Source of the DNA: Daedaleopsis sinensis
Lineage: Eukaryota > Basidiomycota > Agaricomycetes > Polyporales > Polyporaceae
Assembly (NCBI GenBank): GCA_033807695.1
Contig: CM066309.1
Span: 2,790,001 to 2,854,000, forward strand
Reading direction: 5' to 3'
DNA: 64,000 nucleotides
The notes under the pieces were generated by a model, which worked only from the letters and a program-made list of their open reading frames with translations, searched no databases and was not told the origin of the DNA. Every line of letters starts with the position of its first letter. Position 1 is the stretch's first letter. Both the position numbers and the translations under genes were made by a program. Below, in pieces: positions 58,794 to 64,000 of this stretch.

Positions 58794-59963
58794 ATGTCGA
58801 ATAGCCAGGTTGGTCCTCAGGCTCCTGTTCCCGCCGAGTTACCCGCTCCCGGGAAACAGACACAGACGGAGCAGGGCCCGGTCCTTGAACTCGACAATGA
58901 CTCCTCCGATTTCTTCAAGAAAGCGACAGGTATTGAGAGCGAGGAGGACCTTGAGGCGCACATCGTCACTGTGCAGCGTGAAGCGTTGAAGGTGAGTCCT
59001 ATTGTTGTTGTGGGGTCTCGCAACTGATTGCTCCATGAAGGTACACCCGTATCCGTGTATCGCCACCTTCGCTTTCTTAGAGTACGTGTTCCGAACCATT
59101 GCAGCTGGTACACATCTAACTCACCTGCTCAATTATGTAGGAGTAGGCTCGCACTACTTCCCGCGTATAATCAGCTCCAAGAGCTCGGGAGGACATGCAA
59201 GCATCCCATATTTGTGGACATAGGATGCTGCCGTAAGTGTCTTCTTCGACTTCATCGCACTCTCTACTCATAGTCATACGACTGCCGTTAGTTGGCACCG
59301 ACGTCAGGAAGATAGCCATGGACGGTTACCCCAAGGAATGCATCCTCGCTACGGACATCGTACCCGGTACGTGCGCCCGCGCGTCACTCCGACCTCTGCT
59401 GCTGTTCTCGACTGCTCACCGTCTCCGGACCGTAGAGTTCTGGACGTTAGGCCACAAGCTCTTCAACACCACCCCGACAACGTTCCCAGTGCCCTTCATC
59501 GCCGGGAACGTCCTCGACCCCGCATTCCTCGAACCCACCGCTGAGCCCCTCTACTCCCCGCCCTCGGAGCCCGCTCCCGAGCTGTCCTCAGTGGTGTCGC
59601 TCAACGCGCTCCGCGGACACGTCTCCGCCGTGAGCACCTGCGCGCTCTTCCACCTGCTCGACACCGAGGCCGCGCACCTGCGCCTCGCCCGTGCCAGGGT
59701 CAATGATTCTCGGCTTCCATCGCGCGTGGCACCAGAAGGGCGGGCACACGGAGACGTTCGCGGGGAAGACGCATAGCATGTTCCTGCACTCCCCGGAGAG
59801 CTGGACGGCTCTGTGGGAGGAGCAGGTCTTCCGACCCGGGACGGCCAGGGTGGACGCCAAGCTTGTGCGGCTCGAGCGGCCGGTCAGTGGCGAGCCCGAT
59901 GCTGGGGGACAGCCGCGAATGGAAGAAATTTGCTTCATGGAGTGGTCAGTGACGAGGTTATAG
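58794..59963 (+). CDS. SAM-dependent methyltransferase domain protein
   Basis: Starts MSNSQVGPQAPVPAELPAPG. Exons join at about 58990/59041, 59083/59142, 59232/59292, 59367/59434 and around 59690. Motif I is PIFVDIGCC-FGTDVRKIA, a Rossmann SAM-binding loop; ILATDIV supplies the acidic beta-2 residue; FIAGNVLDP resembles motif II. Later segments are SAVSTCALFHLLD and PGSMILGFHRAWHQKGGHTE. It ends MEWSVTRL at 59963. The layout matches fungal stand-alone methyltransferases, some of secondary metabolism, but no neighbouring biosynthetic genes support that role. The substrate cannot be inferred. Confidence 0.75.
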
Positions 59964-60588
59964 CTATGAGCTCTAGCTAGAGGACTGGATCGCGTGTACA
60001 ACTTGTGTAGAATATCTTTCAATCGCCCCGCCGGAGTCACACATGATGTGGTTAAATTGGGTTTTTATGGTTCCCTAACCTTGCGCAATGTTAATGAACT
60101 GTATCCAATGACCCCTTGTGACGAAGGGTCCCTATCGTCATATACACTAAGGTACAACAGTACTGTCCGCAATGAGACGGGACAGCCTCCAAAGGGGACG
60201 TATGCCCATGTCGTTATGGGGCCCAAGGTACATGCCTCTACTTCGTCGGGTAAACCGCAGATATCGACCAACTCAACGTTCACTTCAGGTTCCATGCATT
60301 TCAAGTTTCAACTGAGCCGCCATGTGGCTCGGGTGCTCTTGTGCGAGTGACTGTGTATTGAATGAGCGAGCGCTGTAGTGTCTAGAATTAGCAGTGGGGG
60401 AGTATATGCGATACATGCAGGCAAGCAGGTACTAGTAGCCCGTGGATAACATAGGATCATAAAGTAATACGATGGACACCGCACATCCTGTGCGATGTCG
60501 GCCGCGCAGACCAGATCGGAGAGAGGTCAATACGCAGCAGAACAAGCTGGGACCACGACTCAAGCACTCAAGCACTCATGAGCCCCCC
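59964..60588. other. Intergenic, methyltransferase / MSS116 (convergent)
   Basis: About 620 bp holding two 3' UTRs. No gene is seen. Confidence 0.5.
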
Positions 60589-63017
60589 TCACTCCCTCGA
60601 TTCACGACCGCCGTAACCTCCTCGTTCACGACTGCCTCCAAACCCTCGGTCACGGTCACCACCGTTCCCTCGGTCGCGGTTGCCGCCATACCCTCGGTCA
60701 CGGCTGCCACCAAACCCTCGGTCGCGGTCTCCACCAAACCCTCGGTCACGGCTTCCGCCAAAACTCCGGTCGCGGTCCCCGCCGAATCGGCGCTGGCCAC
60801 CGAACTTCCGCTCGCCGCCCTCGGCGTCTGCGTTACCGGCGTCAAAGCCGGAGGCGTTCTCGTCACGCCCCGTCGAGCGCCGGTCCCAGTCGCGCTCCTG
60901 CCTGACACTCGTCGACCCGCGGCCCTCCCAGCGTTGGCTCGGGCGGGCTTCGCGCTTGTACGACGTCGTGCGCGCCTGGCGGGGCCGCATCTCGAGGAAC
61001 TCGCGCGGGATGCGCAGCTGCGTCTTCTCGCCGAGGAGCGCCTCCGCCCACTGGTGCACGCCGGCGATGGTGACGTTCTTCTGGACGCGGAGCGTGCCCG
61101 CGTTGGACGAGTAGAAGGCGAGCATCGAGGTGAGCGTGTCGACGACCTCCTCGCGGTCAAGCTTCGGCTGCAGCTCCTTGAAGGCCGTGTAGATGTCGGC
61201 GAGGCGCTGTGCTACCTGCGAGGGGAAGCCGGTGCGCTCGAGCGGACCGCGCCGCCTGTTTCGTTCGTCCGGCTCGAGACGGGGGAGGAACGAGGTCGGG
61301 TCTGCGTCGTATTTCTCCGCGAGCGCCGTGACGCCTGCGGTAAGGTCGTTCATAGGAAGCTCCTTGATCGGGATGTCCGTCAACTGCCACGAGAGGAAAC
61401 CGAGCTCCCAGGGGAGGAGGACAAGGTCTGCACGGCCGGACATGTTGTGCCCACGACCGGTACGACCCACGCGGTGGACATACGCGTCGCCAGTGGCGGG
61501 GATCCCGACCTGGATGACACGCGTGACGCCGGGATAGTCGACACCTCGCGCAGAGACGTCCGAGGTAAGCATAACGGACGCGCCCGAGTTGTCCCTACGG
61601 TACCAATCCGAGGTGTTGATGCGTGAGGTCATGTTCTTCTTCGAGTGCATTTCAGCGATGCGCGTGCGCGGACCGGCGGGGAGAACAAGGGGACCGAGCT
61701 CGTTGACAAGGGTGCTGTACAGCTTGACCATACGCGTCGTCGAGAGGAAGACGAGCACCTTGGATTTGCCGGGGTTCGCGAGTTGGTCCTCAGCGATGAG
61801 ACGAAGGACGTGCGGGAGCTGCTCTTCCGGACTGGGCACGGCAGTGTAGTACTGCGGGATCTGGGAGTGCGTGGGAGGCGCATCGTTCGGCACACAGTTG
61901 ATGAACTTGTGGTCTTCGGAAAGAATTTCGCGAGCTACTTGCTGGATACCCTTAGAGATCGTCGCAGAGAAAAGGAAGGTTTGCCTCTCTGGCGCGTCCT
62001 TGAGATGCTTTGAGATAGCGCTGATGTCTTCACGGAAACCCATCTCCAAGAGCGTGTCCGCTTCGTCGAGGATGAGCTAGATATGCGCGTAAGATACCGG
62101 AAGAAAATAAAGTTTTCGGCTAGACGTACCATCTGCGTTGTCTTAAGGTCCTCCTTAAACCCAGGTTCGTTCTCGATGAAGTCCAGGAGGCGTCCGGGTG
62201 TAGCAACAACAATATCCCGGCGTCCAGTATGCCATTCACGAAGTTGCTGGCGTTTGGGAAGTCCACCGGTGAAAAGCCTGACCTCGAGGTCCTCGTGCTG
62301 TGCCGTCAGCTTGATCGCCTCGTTCGCGATCTGCGTCGCAAGCTCGCGCGTAGGGCTGAGGATGAGGGTGCCAACGTTCGTCTTCGCATACCGGTGAAGG
62401 GCCTTCTTGAGGAGCGTCTTGTTGTCCGACATGGTGTCGTCCATGACTTGCTCCACGTGTGTACGGAACTCGTTCAGTCGGGCCTCGACGGCGGGGATGA
62501 GGAATGCTAGTGTCTTGCCAGTACCGGTGCGAGCTTTGACCATCAGATCGCGGGGGGTGTCACGTCTGCTGCCATCCTCAAGAGGCGGTTTGACGAGGTC
62601 GGGAAGGAGAGGAAGAACAGCGGCCTGTACTGAACTCATGTGTACGAGGTTGAAGGGTCGGCTGGTCAGCGTTTTCAGTATGCGAGGGGCCACGACGCCT
62701 TCGAGAGTGTCGAACTTGGGCTGGTCGGAATGTGCTATCGGTCTGACGGTCTCTTTTGTTGGCGACATGGAGTCCTGTATGGACTCCTGTAAAGGCTCTT
62801 GTGTCAGTTTTTCCTGCACAGCTGAGCTGGCATAGCGAATGGAAGACAAGCGACCCGCGCGAATAGCTGTAGGGCGAAGGATGAGTGTCCAGCACAGGCA
62901 ATGCCTAGCAAGATACCACGCACCATGGAGGCCAACTGCACTGCGCGGGGACCTGCATGCGCGTGCGGCCGAGACGAGGCCTACGCCGAAGACGGAGGAC
63001 CAGAGGGAGGCCGCCAT
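60589..63017 (-). CDS. MSS116: Mitochondrial DEAD-box RNA helicase, MSS116 type
   Basis: ATP-dependent RNA chaperone for mitochondrial group I/II intron splicing and translation in yeast. Two exons: 63017-62130 and 62076-60589 (phase 0 intron). Start MAASLWSSVFGV; the N-terminus is Arg/Ser/Ala-rich like a mitochondrial targeting peptide. Motifs in order: VHMSSVQAAVLP (Q-like), ARTGTGKT, SPTRELA, VATPGRLLDF, LILDEADTLLEMGF, FSATIS, LTSDVSARGVDYPGVT, and HRVGRTGRGHNMSG. A helical MSS116-specific C-terminal extension is followed by a Gly/Arg/Asp repeat tail (about 12 units of RDRGFGG-like sequence) encoded by a near-tandem DNA repeat at 60600-60790. The frame also opens upstream to 63062. No break seen. 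Confidence 0.9.
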
Positions 63018-63244
63018 TGTGTATGGACTCGATGTCCACTGGCGGGGTTTTGGACAACGCACAACTCGTCGAGACGCGCGCCTTCAAAAACTCGAAATTG
63101 CCACAACGCAAACCTGCACAAACAGCGCTGACTTGCCGGCTCTCGTGCCATCCGGCGGCGCTGTCCCAGTCTTTCGTCGCCTGCCTGCACTTCGACTACG
63201 ACCACCACCCGCTCCTCCTATCACTCACCTCTACTCGAGCCACC
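63018..63244. promoter_or_regulatory. Compact divergent promoter MSS116 / KHDC4-like
   Basis: Only 227 bp separate the two opposite start codons, so promoters and 5' UTRs must overlap. Confidence 0.55.
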
Positions 63245-64000
63245 ATGTCGTCCAAGCGCAAATGGGACCAGCCAGACGCCGAAGCAGATGGCCCGTCTGC
63301 GAAGGCCCCCAAGGTGGAAGAAGGGAAGAGTGCTTCCGAGGCTGCTGCGTCCAAGACGGCCACCGAAGCTGCTGCAGCGGCGGCGGCCATTGCTGCTAAA
63401 ATCGCGGCCCAGTTCGCCAGCTCGGGCGGCGCTGCGATTGGGTCCAAAGACCCCCACGACGGCGACTTCACGCACGACATCGACATCAACGACGTCAGGA
63501 ATCGGTATCTCCTCACAAAAGGCCCGACCCAGCAGCAGGTGCGCGTTTCTCCTCGTCCAGTCCACGTTAGCGCTCCTTCCGACACGGTCGGTGCAGATAC
63601 ACGACGAGACGGGTGCCTCCGTCAGTACGAAAGGGGTATGGTATCCGGACAGGACAAAAGCGACGGACAGAGACCCGCCTCTCTACCTTCACATTTCTGC
63701 CACGTCGCAAGAGATGCTCGACAAGGCCACTAAGAAGATTAACGATCTGATAAACACGGACATGGGCTCGCTTGTCGAAGATAAGAGTTCGCGTACAAGA
63801 GAGAGGGTACGTGCTAAGTCATTAGGACCATCTATCTTTGGGCTTATATTTGTGCAGCGCAAATGGCCTGAGGAGAAAATACCTGTGGGACTTGAGACAG
63901 TCAGAAATTTCAACGTGCGCGCCAAGGTTGTCGGACCTTCGGTGAGGCGTCATGCTTTACTATGCACTGTTCGCGACCCTAATGCGCTGCCGCGAACAGG
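63245..64000 (+). CDS. KHDC4/BLOM7-like KH-domain RNA-binding protein (partial)
   Basis: Starts MSSKRKWDQPDAEADGP, a form common to this family, followed by an Ala-rich helix. Exon 1 ends TKGPTQQQ at 63538; exon 2 (from 63600) reads IHDETGASVSTKGVWYPD and LYLHISATSQEMLDKATKKINDLI, matching the KH-like region of KHDC4. A third exon from about 63859 (RKWPEEKIPVGLE...NVRAKVVGPS) begins the next KH module. The gene is cut by the right edge of the window. The animal relative is a splicing-linked protein; the fungal role is inferred. Confidence 0.85.

Overview
The window looks like nuclear DNA of a filamentous basidiomycete (Agaricomycete). Genes are densely packed and split by introns of about 50-60 nt with GT(A/G)NG...CTRAY...YAG signals. 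There is an alpha-aminoadipate reductase (the fungal lysine route), a pair of DUF6533 seven-helix-type proteins, a Tad-like LINE with APE, RT and RNase H, and Ty3/gypsy elements. Exon joins below were worked out by eye from reading frame, splice motifs and protein sense.

Left half (1-31.9 kb): a mobile-element nest. A multi-exon minus-strand gene of unknown function (about 200-3988) carries two tandem copies of one domain. To its right is element 1 (4266-9739), a non-autonomous LTR element with 1.26-kb LTRs, 4-bp TCGC target duplications and a minisatellite-filled interior without gag or pol. Next comes a LINE (about 9.88-31.86 kb) whose ORF1 is split by element 2 (10432-24259). Element 2 is a 13.8-kb Ty3/gypsy element on the minus strand with 961-bp LTRs that look identical, CCGT target duplications and intact Gag-protease and RT-RNase H-integrase frames. 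Between the end of its pol and its 3' LTR it carries about 4.9 kb holding three genes in antisense (plus) orientation. Each of these has one phase-0 intron of 52-59 nt; two are preceded by TATA-like boxes, and the third encodes a 650-residue protein with a Zn2Cys6-like cysteine cluster. The antisense cargo is flanked by two copies of a hairpin + polypurine-tract module; the hairpin is kept by compensatory changes. Elements 1 and 2 share PBS, PPT module and LTR ends, so element 2 is a plausible helper for element 1. The LINE has a TAG at a conserved tryptophan of its endonuclease domain, and a perfect 13-bp hairpin spans its ORF2 stop codon.

Right half (32-64 kb): ordinary single-copy genes. 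In order: fatty-acid 2-hydroxylase SCS7 (-), exocyst SEC5 (+), a type II P-type cation ATPase (+), two head-to-head DUF6533 paralogues (-/+), L-aminoadipate reductase LYS2 (-), an RBR E3 ubiquitin ligase with an added C-terminal zinc-finger region (+), a SAM-dependent methyltransferase (+), a mitochondrial MSS116-type DEAD-box helicase (-) and a KHDC4-like KH protein running off the right end (+).

The strongest candidate for something not generally described is the antisense, intron-bearing gene cassette inside element 2, with its duplicated hairpin/PPT boundary.
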